Shown piece after piece: positions 1 to 12,400 of a stretch of DNA of 64,000 nt (its first letter is position 1; the number at the start of each line of letters is the position of its first letter). The position numbers and the translations under genes are program-made. This stretch comes from Paroedura picta. Taxonomy: Eukaryota; Chordata; Lepidosauria; Squamata; Gekkonidae. Under the pieces are notes generated by a model, which did no database searches, was not told the DNA's origin, and saw only the letters and a program-made list of their open reading frames with translations. The stretch spans positions 169,411,824 through 169,475,823 of the forward strand of contig NC_135370.1 of assembly GCF_049243985.1 (NCBI RefSeq), given 5' to 3'.

Positions 1-36
1 CCCTAGTATAACTGGGAGAAACACATCACCTCTTGG

Positions 37-318
37 AGAGTCAGCGTGGTGTTGTGGTTAAGAGCAGCGGCTTCTAATCTGGCGAGTTGGGTTCGATTCC
101 CTACTCCTCTACATGCAGCCAGCTGGGTGACCTTCGCTAGTCACATATCTCTTAAAGTTGTTCTCATAGAACAGTCTTTTCAGAGCTCCCTCAGCCTCAC
201 TCCCCCCCCCCCCCAAGATTGTCTGTTGTGGGGAGAGAAAGGGAAGGCGAATGTAAGCCGCTTTGAGGCTCCTCTGAGCAGTGAAAAGCGGGCTATAAAA
301 ACCAACTCCACTTCTCCA
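37..318 (+). repeat. tRNA-derived squamate SINE
   Basis: The head reads GTGGTGTTGTGGTTAAGAGC and the B-box region GGGTTCGATTCCC. The body contains TGTCTGTTGTGGGGAGAG and the tail GTAAGCCGCTTTGAGGC followed by CTATAAAAACCAACTCC. This is the most abundant SINE type in the window. Confidence 0.85.
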
Positions 319-956
319 CAACCAGCCACTTGGGTTGCACTCCTCAGTACCCTGCTGCCTGTCAGGGATTCTGGTCCCGGGGTAGGCGGAGAAGCCATTC
401 TGTCTGCTCATAGGCTTCCAGCCGCTCCTGACACTGCTGCCCTCCCCGTCCCCCGCCTTTTGAGCTTTTACTCGGGTCCTTTCTTTCGATGATGCAGCAT
501 GTCAGTGTTAAGAGCCACGCAGAATTCTTTCGACAAATGCAGGGACTGTTTTAAAGGGGAGGGAGACAGATGATCGTCCGATTGAATCCTTATTTGCAGG
601 GTTTTTCCATCTCAGTGATGGAGGGAGTTCTTGTGGGTTTTCTTAGGTTTAAAACTTTGCCAAGAGTTGTCCGGTCAACAGTGCAGGAGCTCCCTTTGGC
701 AACATAAAATCAGAGCCTGCTGCTGGCACGAATGGGGCCCCGTAGGCCACTTGCAGGGCAGATTGGTAAAGTAATAAAGGGAAACATAATTGTTCTTACA
801 CTGGAAAAGTAGATTTATCCAGGTGCTGCTCCGTAGGAGACTACAGCATTGCCTCCTTAGATGAATTCCTATTTATGTAGTTAGATTTAGGACACCACAT
901 TTTTATTCCTCCTCTTACAAACACAGAGCTGTGGGGACCTCAAGGGTCATCTAGGC

Positions 957-1281
957 CGGTGGTCCCCAACTACCAGGCCGTGGCCCGGTGCCGGGTCGCA
1001 AAGGCCCTGGCAACGGGCCGTGGCTCCCTCTCCCCCCCCCAGTAAGAAACTTCCCAGGCTGCAAGCAAATCGGCCAATCAGTTAATCGACGATTAGCTTG
1101 CGGCCTGTCAAGCTTCTTTTTGTGTGCGGGGGTGAGAGGGAAGCAGGTCCGCGCATGCGCATTTACGGCCGCGCATGGCGCAGACATGCATACACAGCAG
1201 CGCAAGCATGGCATGCGCGGCCGGGCAATCACCCTCCCCGCTGCCGCCGGTCCGCAGCCTCAAGAAGGTTGCAGACCACTG
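957..1281 (+). mobile_element. hAT-like non-autonomous element, family 3 (GC-rich)
   Basis: The ends read CGGTGGTCCCCAAC and GCAGACCACTG, variants of the CAGTGGTCCCCAAC type terminus. The body is rich in GCGCATGCGC-like motifs. A perfect 8-bp target duplication, ATCTAGGC, flanks it (949-956 and 1282-1289), as expected for the hAT superfamily. It has no coding capacity. Confidence 0.85.
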
Positions 1282-2702
1282 ATCTAGGCCAACGCTCTGT
1301 ACAATGCATATCTCTCTTGATAAGGACACAAGAAGAGATCTACTGGATCTTACCACTGGTCAATATATACCATTGCCCTATTTGACACAGTGGCCAACCA
1401 GTTGCCCTGGATGGTCAACAGACAGGATGTAGAAGCCAGTCAAGGGTTCTTCAGAATTGTAGTCCATGAAGAGCCACGGTTTGGTCACCCCTGGTTTGGA
1501 TACTCAAATGTGTCATTGGAAACTTGCATACTTGTGAACATGGGTTAGGGTTTAATAAGCAGCATTTCCCTGAACCAGTGCAATTGCATATTAGTATAGC
1601 ACTGAAAATTATAATTAACAAAATTAGTGTTTCTTGGCCCACAATCCAGGACGATTTGTAAGGTGGAACCTCGTATGTTCCTCTAAATACACTCCATCAT
1701 AGGTAAGCATTGACAGGGCTACTTGAGTATCCCAAGTGAGACCAAACAAAGTAAAATAAACAACCTCGTGGTATATCGGAACCACCTCTTGAAATGCCTC
1801 TCGTTTGCAGAAACTTGCTGCAATTCTGATGCCCAAAATCCCCTGGGTACATAAACGTGATTGTACGGTTCTACCGATGCAGCCCATCTATCATCTTAGA
1901 AAATGGAAAAAAACCCACCGCCACCACCAAGCTGAGACAAGCAGACTTCTAACTTCCCATAGGTTCAGCCAGCTCTTCTGCCGGTGCAAACAAGAGTGCC
2001 CAAAAAGCTTAGGCCACACAAAATGGGGGGTCACAGAGGCTGGGGATCATCCCTCTTTCTTGCACTAGCAGAAAAACACATGGAATATAACCACCCAGAC
2101 CCTCAGATCTACTATAATCCCCAAACTGTTTTTGCATAATTAGTGGAGATTGTTTTCAGATTAAATACTAACTTTGAATCCTTGAAAGCTCAAACTTCTA
2201 CTTAAATTACTTAAGAAAATAAACTTGGCTTCCTTCATCTGGTAGGTTGCATTATTATGAATTTAGTAGCGTAGAGCGATGATTTCCCACCTCATCGATA
2301 TCTCCTTGAAGGGGATTATAAAATGCACGGATGGCAGTGCTGCTAACCCGCGGTAGGGACATGCTGAAAACGGGTGGCTCTCTAAAATCTTGCCTCAAAC
2401 CTCAAACATTGAGAAATGCCCTTGCCAAACCTGATGGTCAAATATATTGCTCGGGAACTTTTTTCCTAAAATGACTGATTTTTAAAAGAAAAATAAGGAC
2501 TTGGTAATGGTGCACATTTTGGTTATTCTTAACCCTTCCATGTAGTACCTGCAGATATTTAAAATATGGACCTTGACATTTCAGTTTTTTCTTAAATGTG
2601 CTTAACTTTGTTTTGCGTTAATGTGTTTTGAACATTTACATTTGTGGTGTGTCCGTGTATTCTCAGATTAACACATGTGCGCTTTACTGTATATTTTGTA
2701 CC

Positions 2703-2708
2703 AATAAA
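2703..2708 (+). terminator. Candidate alternative poly(A) signal upstream of the last KLC1 exons
   Basis: AATAAA sits in an AT-rich, UTR-like stretch (about 2480-2720) and is followed by GTGTCAATG and a later TTTGTGTTG stretch. KLC1 is known to have several alternative 3' ends, so this could end a shorter isoform. No coding exon for such an isoform was recognised in the window. Confidence 0.3.
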
Positions 2709-2794
2709 TAACACCGAGGTGTCAATGCCGCATGATTTACTGCTTCCTTTGTGTTGCTAACACTTGTGTTTTAGTGTGTGTGTGAACAGTGTAG

Positions 2795-3068
2795 TTTTTG
2801 TAGATGTCCCCTGGGGGGTCATCTAGTCCAACCCCCCCCCCTGCACAGTGCAGGAACTCACCCTGCCCACCCACAGTAACCCCAATTCCATGCCCAAGTG
2901 ATCTCCCCCACCAAAAATCTCCAGAATCCAGCCTGGCCTGGAGGAAATTCACCTACCATCCCACAGTGGCGATCCGCCATTCCCTGGGTATGCAAGGAAG
3001 GGCCACAAGAGACAAACACTGGCCCAGCCCTTCCGGCCCACCCACTCACAATCTGCCTCAGTTCATAA
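2795..3068 (-). mobile_element. CR1 LINE 3' end fragment
   Basis: Read on the minus strand the fragment carries the typical CR1 tail region, with GGTTGGACTAGATGACCC-like text near 2810-2840, preceded by wording shared with the better copy at 16915-17175. It is truncated and non-coding. Confidence 0.75.
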
Positions 3069-3407
3069 AAGCAGCATTTTGTACAGCTAGGCGCAGCTTT
3101 CAGTGAGTGTGGTGCCACCGCATATCTGAGCAGCTTATTGCAGTGGAGGTCTGGCAGCTGGAGTCCCCTCAACGTAGAATCTTACACAGCACAGCTTCTG
3201 AACTGACGTCACGCAAACGAAATCACATTTCCCATTCCCCGGGCAAACCCAAACAAGGGGCAGCTCGGCAGCAGCTTTGAGCAACGTGTCCACAAAAGCG
3301 TTCTTTCGCGGGGCGTCAGCAGAATTCTTGTTTGTGCGTTATGTGTATTCGGAGCGGTCCGTGTTCAGCCCTTCTCATCGGTTTATCCTTGCATGTTCAC
3401 TGTCCAG

Positions 3408-3474
3408 CATGAAGCGTGCCAGCTCGCTGAATGTTCTTAACACGGGTGGCAGAGCTGCTGAGGATCGCTTGCAA
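3408..3474 (+). CDS. KLC1: KLC1 penultimate coding exon
   Basis: A 67-bp exon lies between an AG acceptor (3406-3407, after tgtcc) and a GTAAGA donor at 3475. The first base completes a split codon, and 22 codons follow, starting MKRASSLNV. The serine-rich MKRASS segment is a hallmark of this KLC1 C-terminal tail. Confidence 0.92.
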
Positions 3475-6400
3475 GTAAGAAGCCCTATCCTATTTTTATG
3501 CACATAGATGGTCATAGCAGGGCCTGGGCCCCAGTGCTGCATTGGTTGATTTTAAAACAGGAGTTTGTGGGAAGGGGGGGGGGGGGGAGGTGGGATCCAG
3601 TTCAAGTACGTCATCCGTTGGAAGGTGGCAGTGCCACATAGCCTACCGTTTGGAGACTCGCTCCACACCAGGGGTAGTCAAACTGCGGCCCTCCAGATGC
3701 CCATGGACTACAATTCCCAGGAGCCCCTGCCAGCATTCGCTGGCAGGGGCTCCTGGGAATTGTAGTCCATGGACATCTGGAGGGCCGCAGTTTGACTACC
3801 CCTACTCTACACATTCACTGCCTCATAAGCTCAATTACCCTTAAAGCACCCCTGCTCCCCAACATCTGCCTGCATGGGTGAACTGGATGGGTTTTATGTA
3901 TAAAAGGTGGCAGGTACATCAAACCCTATTCCTGGTTTCAGTCTCAGGCACTCTTGAACACTGGAATCGCTGGAACATAGGCAGAGTGGTAGTGGTGGAG
4001 AGTGGCAGCAAGCCAGGTTTGATTCCCCACTCCTCCACATGCAGCCAGCTGGGTGACTTTGGACTCATCGCAGCCCTGATAGTGCTGTTCTCACATAGCA
4101 GTCCTGTCATGGATTTTTCAGCCCCACTTACCTCACAGGATGTCTGTTGTGGGGAGAGGAAGGGTAGCCAATTGTAAGCCACTTTGAGACTGATTTGAGC
4201 AGTGAGGAGAAGGGCATAAAAACCAACTCCTCCTTTGGCAATGCTAGAGAGCCAGTTTGGTGTCGTGGTTAGGAGTGTGGACTTCTAATCTGGCATGCCA
4301 GGTTCGATTCTGCACTCCCCCACATGCAGCCAGCTGGGTGACCTTGGGCTAGTCACAGCACTGATAAAACTGTTCTGACCGAGCAGTGATATCAGGGCTC
4401 TCTCAGCCTCATCCACCCCACAGGGTGTCTGTTGTGGGGAGAGGAATGGGAAGGCGACTGTAAGCTGCTTTGAGCCTCCTTCAGGTAGGGAAAAGCGGCA
4501 TATAAGAACCAACTCTTCTTCTTCTAGATTGAGATAGTGAAGCTGACCTCATTGGAGGGATTATAGAATTAGATGCTCCCTGTGTTTCCAACCCTTGCAA
4601 GTGTCTGCCTGAAACCACTCAAAGGCCAGGTAGTTTTAGCAGCAGTATTAGTGCCCATATCCTTGCTCTTTTAATGTGCAAAACATGTAACTGCCTTCAG
4701 TAAGGGCTGTGGTTGCTGGCACAGAACCTCCCACCTCACACGTAAGGGTAGGCCCGCAGTATTCCAGAGTGTCCAGTAACTCCTTATATCTATTCAGAAT
4801 GCTAATAAAGCTCTCTGGTGTCTGAATCTCCCTTGCCTAAAGCACTGGCATTGCACATTGCACACTCTCCTCTGGGATGTCCTTGTCCTCAGTCAGATCA
4901 GGTAGAAGAATTTTCTGTGCTGTTCAGGAGTCGGGGGGGGGGAAGGGGCAGTACCTGCTCCCAGGTGCAAGTCTTCAGTTTGTTGGACCTTGGCACAGTG
5001 CCTTGGACAGTGCTGCCCCTTAACCCGTGGGAAATCAAAAGTCATTGAGCTTTTGTGATCTGGAGCTGAGCTCGAGCGAGTGGCTGGACCCGCCAGGAAG
5101 CGGCTAGAATTCTAAAATGACCATGGGCGGGATCCCACGGGTTCATCCAGCAGTGCAGAAACATAAACTGCATTCGTGCCTGTTCTGCTTGCACAAGGCC
5201 ATGTGCAACAGCTAGCGATTTTGTCTCTCCGTAATAGAGTGCCCAGAAATAGGTAGCACACCATCTTGCGCAAGACAAAACACAAGTGAAGTGCAGTATT
5301 TTTGACTTGGTGCAAGTGACTTCCACTGTCCTTTCGTCTTGCATTTCTGCTTATGCAAGGCCTGCAATGTGGGTGGAGCACACCAGGCTAGATCCAGCCC
5401 CCTTGTGTGCATTGTGGCTTTTCAGGTATGCCCACCCCCCTTTTCCTACCGCAGTCTCCAAAGGTCTAATGACAGGAGAGAATCTCGAGGAGGATTTGAA
5501 CGGGTTCCAGGGACTGCAGATACTTCACTGAGCGATGCCAAAAGACCATCCTTCCCCAGGTCTCCTTGGAACACCGAGCAACATGCATATTTTTACCATC
5601 CAGGAAGGCTCTTAAAGATTCACTTCCCCGAATATTTGATCCCAGAGGGGATAGTGCCTGGCACCTGTCCCATTGTTACTTCTGGCAGCATAAGACGGCA
5701 AATTTGTTTGGGAATAATACTCCCTGTAACAGTTAGCTAAACCACCAGTGTCCTGTGTCGTGCCTGCTAACTAATCTGTAACCCCAACTAACTTGTGTGT
5801 AAAACTAGCAGCTGCTTCTGTACTAACTTGTGCTCCATTTGTCATCCGCCAAAAGGCCTACAAGAAAAACCACACAATGTATGACAGCCTTTCCAGTTGG
5901 CTAAAAGTATTCTTGCATTAAAAGGTGAAACTTGGTCCACGGACTCAGGGAGAGCTGCATTTGCAGTTAACATAAAGCCAAAGGGGCACTTTGACTAGTC
6001 TGCAACTCAGAAAGGCTCACAGGTGATTTGTTCATCCGGCAATGGCTGTTTCAAGGTAGAACCCACATGCGAATCACAAGCCCCACCAAAGATTTGGCCT
6101 ACTTTTTAGAAACATGGGACAGGTGCCACAAAAGGGCCACATTCAGCTCTTGAGCTGCTGGCATGTCAGAAACTGGGGCTACATTTTTAAGCATTCCGAC
6201 AATCTTGCACATGCTCCTAAATTGTGAAGAAGAAACCTCCAGTTCAGGGGTTGCCAGCAAGGTTTGCGTTTGGCTGTGAAGAGGTTTAAAAACATTGCAC
6301 AGCACACGGGCCTTCATTGTAGGATTGAAAGAAAGCTGCAGCCACCATTTTATGGCTGCGTGTGCCTCCTGTGGTGGCCATTTTGTCCCTTCACCTACCA

Positions 6401-9400
6401 CACTCCCATTAAAATTCCACATGTCCTCACAGGCTCAAAAAGGTTGGGTACCCCTGCTCGAATTCATAAAATAGTCGTTAACAAAACTCCCAACTCTTAA
6501 ATACATAACACACAGTTGTCCTGTGTCTTAGAGCTCTAAAAAAATCACCGCTGGAAGGATTTGTTAGTGGAGCATGATTCCGTTGCCTGCCCCCACCTTC
6601 GGTGTCTCCGGTTGACAGGTTGACAGGAGAACTGGTGAAAAGTGCCCTCCCTTAATGGAAATCACATGATCTGAACCCATGGTACCTTGGGCTGTGTCCC
6701 ATTGCTTCTCTGCTAACAGTGGCGCATATCTCTGGCGCAAGATGCTCTTCTGAAAGTGGAAAAGCTCCTGGCATCAGAGGATGGCCCCATGCCCATTGGA
6801 GGAATGTGCTGCCATTAATTAAGCACCAAAATACAGCCCACAGTCTCGAATAGGGCTGTTGTTGTTGCTAGGTGCGAAGTCGTGTCCGACCCATCGCGAC
6901 CCCATGGACAATGATCCTCCAGGCCTTCCTGTCCTCTACCATTCCCCGGAATCCATTTAAGCTCTCACAGGCTGCTTCAGTGGCTCCATCCAGCCACCTC
7001 ATTCTCTGTCGTCCCCTTCTTCTTTTGCCCTCGATCGCTCCCAGCATTAGGGTCTTCTCCAGGGAGTCCTTCCTTCTCATGAGGTGGCCAAAGGATTTGA
7101 GTTTCATCTTCAGGATCTGGCCTTCTAAGGAGCAGTCAGGGCTGATCTCCTCTAGGACTGACCGGTTTGTCCGCCTTGCAGTCCAAGAGACTCGCAAGAG
7201 TCTTCTCCAGCACCAGGGCTGTTACGGAAAGTCAAAACGTGTTACCTAGGAGCTCGATTAGTGTTGCTCAAACTTAAGCAATTGCAAGGCCTTCTGTGGC
7301 CAGATATAGTTTCTATGTTAGGAATCCAAAGGCTGTGTACACATTGGATGCTTGTGGAGGGGGAGGTGCTTCATCGCGCTTCCATGTCCCTTCTGGGAAG
7401 CTGTTTTCTGAAAGTTCCAGGCTGCGCTTGATGCGGTTCAGCAGAGATGGCCAGAGAGAACACTGCCCACTGCTGGTACAGAAAAGAGCTTTCTACTCAC
7501 AAGTGGGGCTTTCTGGATTCCAGACGAAGCATCTATCTAAATAAGGAATGCAATAGTTATTAATAGCGGCAGTAAAAATAGCTTCCTCATGAACCTAGAG
7601 CAAAGCCCGTTAAGTCACAGTTCCAGAATTAACATTTTCTGAGCATCATACGGTAGGTCAACTGATACCGCTGTTTTCAGTCAGCTCTGTAAACATTTAC
7701 TTTTTTTCTTTTTAACTTGACATCATTTGGAACAGCGATTTAAACTCTTCCTTTCTTTTTTCCCCCCATGCAGGGACGAAATAATTGTCTGAGTGCCAGT
7801 CAGACTGATTTGGCTCACTGAGATTCTGGGACAGAAGCTAGCTAAAAATTCCCCTGTGAATTGCGAAGCACTGAGTTGCAAAAGTTCTAAGTTTCTCCCC
7901 CCGTCGTTATCTGTCTGGTCTAGAGGCACTAGTTGCTGCAGACGGCTGTTCCTAGACCGCCTTCAAAAGCTGGCATTACAGAACTCCCTTGTTACGTCGT
8001 TGTTAGCGTCCTTGGGAGAAAACAATATGGAGTCTTTGTTCGTTGATTCGTCTACTAGTTGAACGGAGTCCTGTTACGGATAGCAGCCTTAAGAAGCAGA
8101 AAAACGCCAACACCGAATCTGTAGCATAAATCAGCTTTGGGTATGCTTAAGAAAAACAAAACTGTTAAAGCGAAGTTATGTGTTTGTAAGACAATGAGAA
8201 GACTCTACCCGGGCGTCACTGTCGTGAAACCAGGCCCGTGGGTTGTTACAGCACTGCATCATTGGCTATCGCAGTTCGTGCCCGATTAACGATTCGGTTT
8301 CCGTAAACAGCGAAGCAAGGTGCTTAAAACTGAGGTGCCACCTTGGAACACAGCACTTATTACAATTGTGGCTTTCGCAGGCCTCAAAATTAATGTGTGA
8401 TTTGTTTAACCAAGGACGGAGGGAAGCCAGTGAATCTTTACTTGGAACTTGTTGGTCAGCTCCACATCCCGCCCCTCAAAGAAAACTGGCCCCCTCTTAG
8501 CTTTTTCCTCTGTTCAGAGTGGCAGCAAGAAAAAAAATGAAGCAGGGACTCTGTATGTATGACTGTTACACTGTGCTTCCCGATGCAGAGAGATTGCTAT
8601 ACAAATCTACTTACAGAGCAAAAATTATACCACAGCAATTTCTGGCTGGCGGGTCTTGTTTCCTGATGATTGTTCCAGGGTAGTTACAGGAAAAAGAACT
8701 TGCTAGCAAACAGAAGCAAAAATTAGCATTATCTGTTACAGCATAAGAAGTTAGCCGCTTCTAAATTGGACTGGCTACCAGATATCCAAGAGACCTAGCT
8801 AAAAACGACATGGGCTTTCAAAGTCTTTTTAGAAACCAAGCTTCTGTGCACAAATGCATGTGTGGGGGTCCATAGGTCAGATCTCTAAACCAACAACTGC
8901 TGGGTGAGGTAATGCTCTGATCAGGCCATTAAAATTGGTTTTAGGGCATAATAACAGCAAGCCTTTAATGTAAGAGAACTTGACCTGAATGTCCATAACG
9001 GAGATGCTTAAAATATGGTTCTCCGCCATCTTACGCTCATGCCGTTCTGCACACAGTCTAAACAGAGTTTGGAGGAGTCTGAAAATAGAAACTGCCTCGG
9101 GTACAAGCAATGTGACATTTGTGAACAACAGATAAGTCCAGGCGCTGCTCCCATCCATCTGGGCTTCCCTGTTTCAAGGACCTTTACTGTGCTCAAAGTC
9201 CAAGTTCAGGTTTTTGTACAGCAGCAGAAAGGTCAAACATGGTCACTTTGGAGCAGTTTTTATAGAAAAGATCCTCGTGAATTCTGTTTTCCAAGCCTTT
9301 AAAGAAACGAAGGGGGGGGAGGGGTAAGCAACTCTATTAGCAGCTTTTCAGGAAGCAAGACTATAGATCGGTTTTACGACTTTCAGCAGTTTTCTTCTGT

Positions 9401-12400
9401 CCGTCTCGGCAGACAAGAAACTAAGTGCAATGGGGATGCAGAGGAAAGGATGGTATTTCGTAATTGCAAACCTTTAAGGAGCAAGAGGCACTCTTTTCTT
9501 CTCCTATAAGCCTTGCGCCTGCTCATCAGCCTCATTCTGTATGACTAATTAGCTTTGGCGAAAGCAATACTGCTTCGTCTCCCCCCCCCCTCCCCATGCA
9601 GCCATCCCGTATCTCCAGGCGCCAGGAAAAAGGTGCCTAGCTGTGGGGGGAAACTGGGATAGGACTGCATTTGGTAGACTCGCATGCATTATAAGGAGGA
9701 CGGGGACCCCAACAGGTCCACTTAAGAGCAGCAGGAAGCAAAACGGACGAGGCATATGCAGCTTGCATTTCAGGCAAGCCAGCTCACTCTACCATGCGGC
9801 ATGCCTGTGAATCGGATCCCGTGGGGCGTTTCCGTGGATGGAACCCTTCTGCTATAACCAGCATAATTTCTATAGTGTATCCTCCTGCTGCAACCCATGC
9901 TGTTCTTAGGGACAAGAGCAGGTAGGGGGGCAATTACGCTGTGTGGGATTCAATTCATAGCCTTGCCCCCCCCCCTCATCAAAAGCCTTTTAAAGCACCC
10001 GGTTGATTTGGAGGGGGGCTGCTTCTCAGCTCCTGGGGAGGTGTCTCTTTAGGTTACAGTGAGACACCATGGGAAGCACACAGGGTCACTGGGTTGACTT
10101 CATTTTGCATCTGCCTGGAGTATCCATAGGATTGGGATACGTGTACTGTAAAAACTGGGAGCTTCTCTCCCTCCCCACCCTTGGAGCCTTTCATTCCATG
10201 GGACATCTGATCAGGGTCTTCTAGTCGTTTTATTAGTGTAGACAGCCATAGGTAGAGCCTTGTCTCCCAAATGCAGCATGACCTACATTTCAATGGGGCT
10301 TTGTGTGGAGTGGAGCAGCCTTGTGTCTTATGTGGCTCCAGCACATAATTGCAGCCCCTTCCAAAATAGAGTCATCGGGCTTCCTCAGCTGCAAGACCAA
10401 ACCTCCAGCAATAGCCTTTTGTCATGTCCTGTTAACTCCAGTGCAGGTGTGAGCCCTCCCCCTCCCATTTCAGCATTTACATTTATTGACAGCATCAGTT
10501 AGCGAACACTGCCTAGAAGTGTGATTAATGCCCTCCCTGCTGCAAGAAAAGCTGCCACTGAATTTAGTTTTTTGAAAAGCAAGCACCTTAAATTATAGCC
10601 AGCAAGGCATGAATCTTAAGTAGTACTCTGTCTATCTGCCTTTCCCACAATAAACATCTCCTTGGTGACAATTTGCCGCTTGGCCCCAGATGGTCCTACT
10701 GTCCACCATGCTCTACTTCCCTCTCACCTTCAATACAGCTCTGGAATGACTTCAGAACTGCTGTCTTGTCACTTTAGGAGTGACTTCAGCTGAAGTACAC
10801 ACCTATCACCTGTAATTTCTTGTCCACTTAAATTTGGGAAGGTAGTTCCATAAGCAAACCTTTACAGATACCTGTCTTGTTCCTTAATCCAGATAAGCAC
10901 TTCCAGAATAGTTTTTAGAAAAGTAATTCTATAAAGGCAAAAGGTTGGACATCAGGCAATCCTGATGTCCACGGACTACAATTCCCAGAAGTGTCTGAAT
11001 GTTGGCAGGGGTTTGTGGGAATTGTAGTCCATTGATACCTAGAGAGCCAGTTCGGCCACCCCAGCCTAGACGAAGCACTCTTCCCAATGCAACCTCCTCG
11101 CTGTGTCAAAATAACATTCAAGCTAGTAAAACTCAAAAGTGTACAGAAGAAGCACTGAATTTCTGATAGCATCAGCAGGATGTAGTTTTAAGCGTCAGCA
11201 AGTCAGTATGTTAACTTTGTAGATAGTGTTCAGTTGTTGTTTTTTTCTGTTAATATTAACACATCAAAGCTGGAAAACTATAGGAATGTTGAAGTTCAAA
11301 CTGTAAAAGCTTCCACAGGTTTTTGGATAGGAAGTGTGGTTGTGTTGTACATATGAAAATGAAACGTGTAGTGCTTGACTGCAATTGTTTACAATGTTGA
11401 GTTGAAATGCACAAAGTGTTAGACTGTTTTTTTTCCCCCCTTGAAAGCTGCTATGTTATGTTGAAAGTAATGGAACAGACACTTGCTGGTAAGCAAGATA
11501 AGTTGTGCTGCATCTGAATCCAGACCTTTATCCCATGCTAATTCTAGAATCAAAGTAAATCTAGTGTGGAAGAGACTTCATTAACGTTAAACTCAGGACT
11601 TGAGCTGTGTCTAAACGACATACGAGAACCACAAACCTGCTGCTGAAAATTGGAGCTTTGGGTAGAGTTCTCCGCTCTCCTGTGTAAGGTGCCTACAACT
11701 TCCTTGGTATCCTGCCATTTTAGCTGTGGAGGTCTTTACACCGTAGGCCAGGGGTAGTCAACTTGTGTTCTTCCAGATGTTCATGGACTACAATTCCCAT
11801 GAGCCCCTGCCAGCAAACACTGGCAGGGACTCATGGGAATTGTAGTCCATGGACATCTGGAGGAACACAGGTTGACTACCCCTGCCGTAGGCCACAGCTT
11901 GCGAGGCCAAGGACATGCCCGGCATGCTGGGGAATGCAGAGTTCCCTTCTCTACACACAAGGGTAAGAGAACTGCCACTGGGCTGCCAATTTTAGAGGCA
12001 ACCATGTGCTTTTGGTAATGCAGATTTCTGTCCCTAAAGATTTATGTACTATAGAGCAGAGCTATATGCCAAGTTATGAAGCCACTGGACTGAAATGGAA
12101 TAGTTAGCTCCCTTACCATTTAAGATGTTGTAGCTATTCAAATGATATTGTATCTCCTTGAGGAGAAAAGCATTTTTAACTGAAGGTGGGGTTTTGGGGG
12201 TTTTTTTTGAGAAAGCATAGCTGAAAATTCACTTCAAAGCACTGAGGCCACTTGGGCCAGTGAAGGTTTGACAAGGTAGCCATGTCGATAAATAAGAGGG
12301 AAACCTTTGTTCGTTGGATGTATTAGATTTACTTTCTACTTGAAAAGATCTTAAAACCGGAAACAGAAACTTGTTTATGACTTTGAAAAGGAGATTAAAA

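Larger units (their letters stand above)
1..3407 (+). other. KLC1 intron or alternative 3' UTR sequence
   Basis: The stretch before the first recognised KLC1 exon holds a tRNA-derived SINE (37-318), a hAT-like element (957-1281), a degenerate fragment near 1455-1500 and a CR1 end (2795-3068). The rest is AT-rich and looks single-copy. I saw no coding exon. AATAAA at 2703 may end an alternative KLC1 transcript. Confidence 0.4.
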
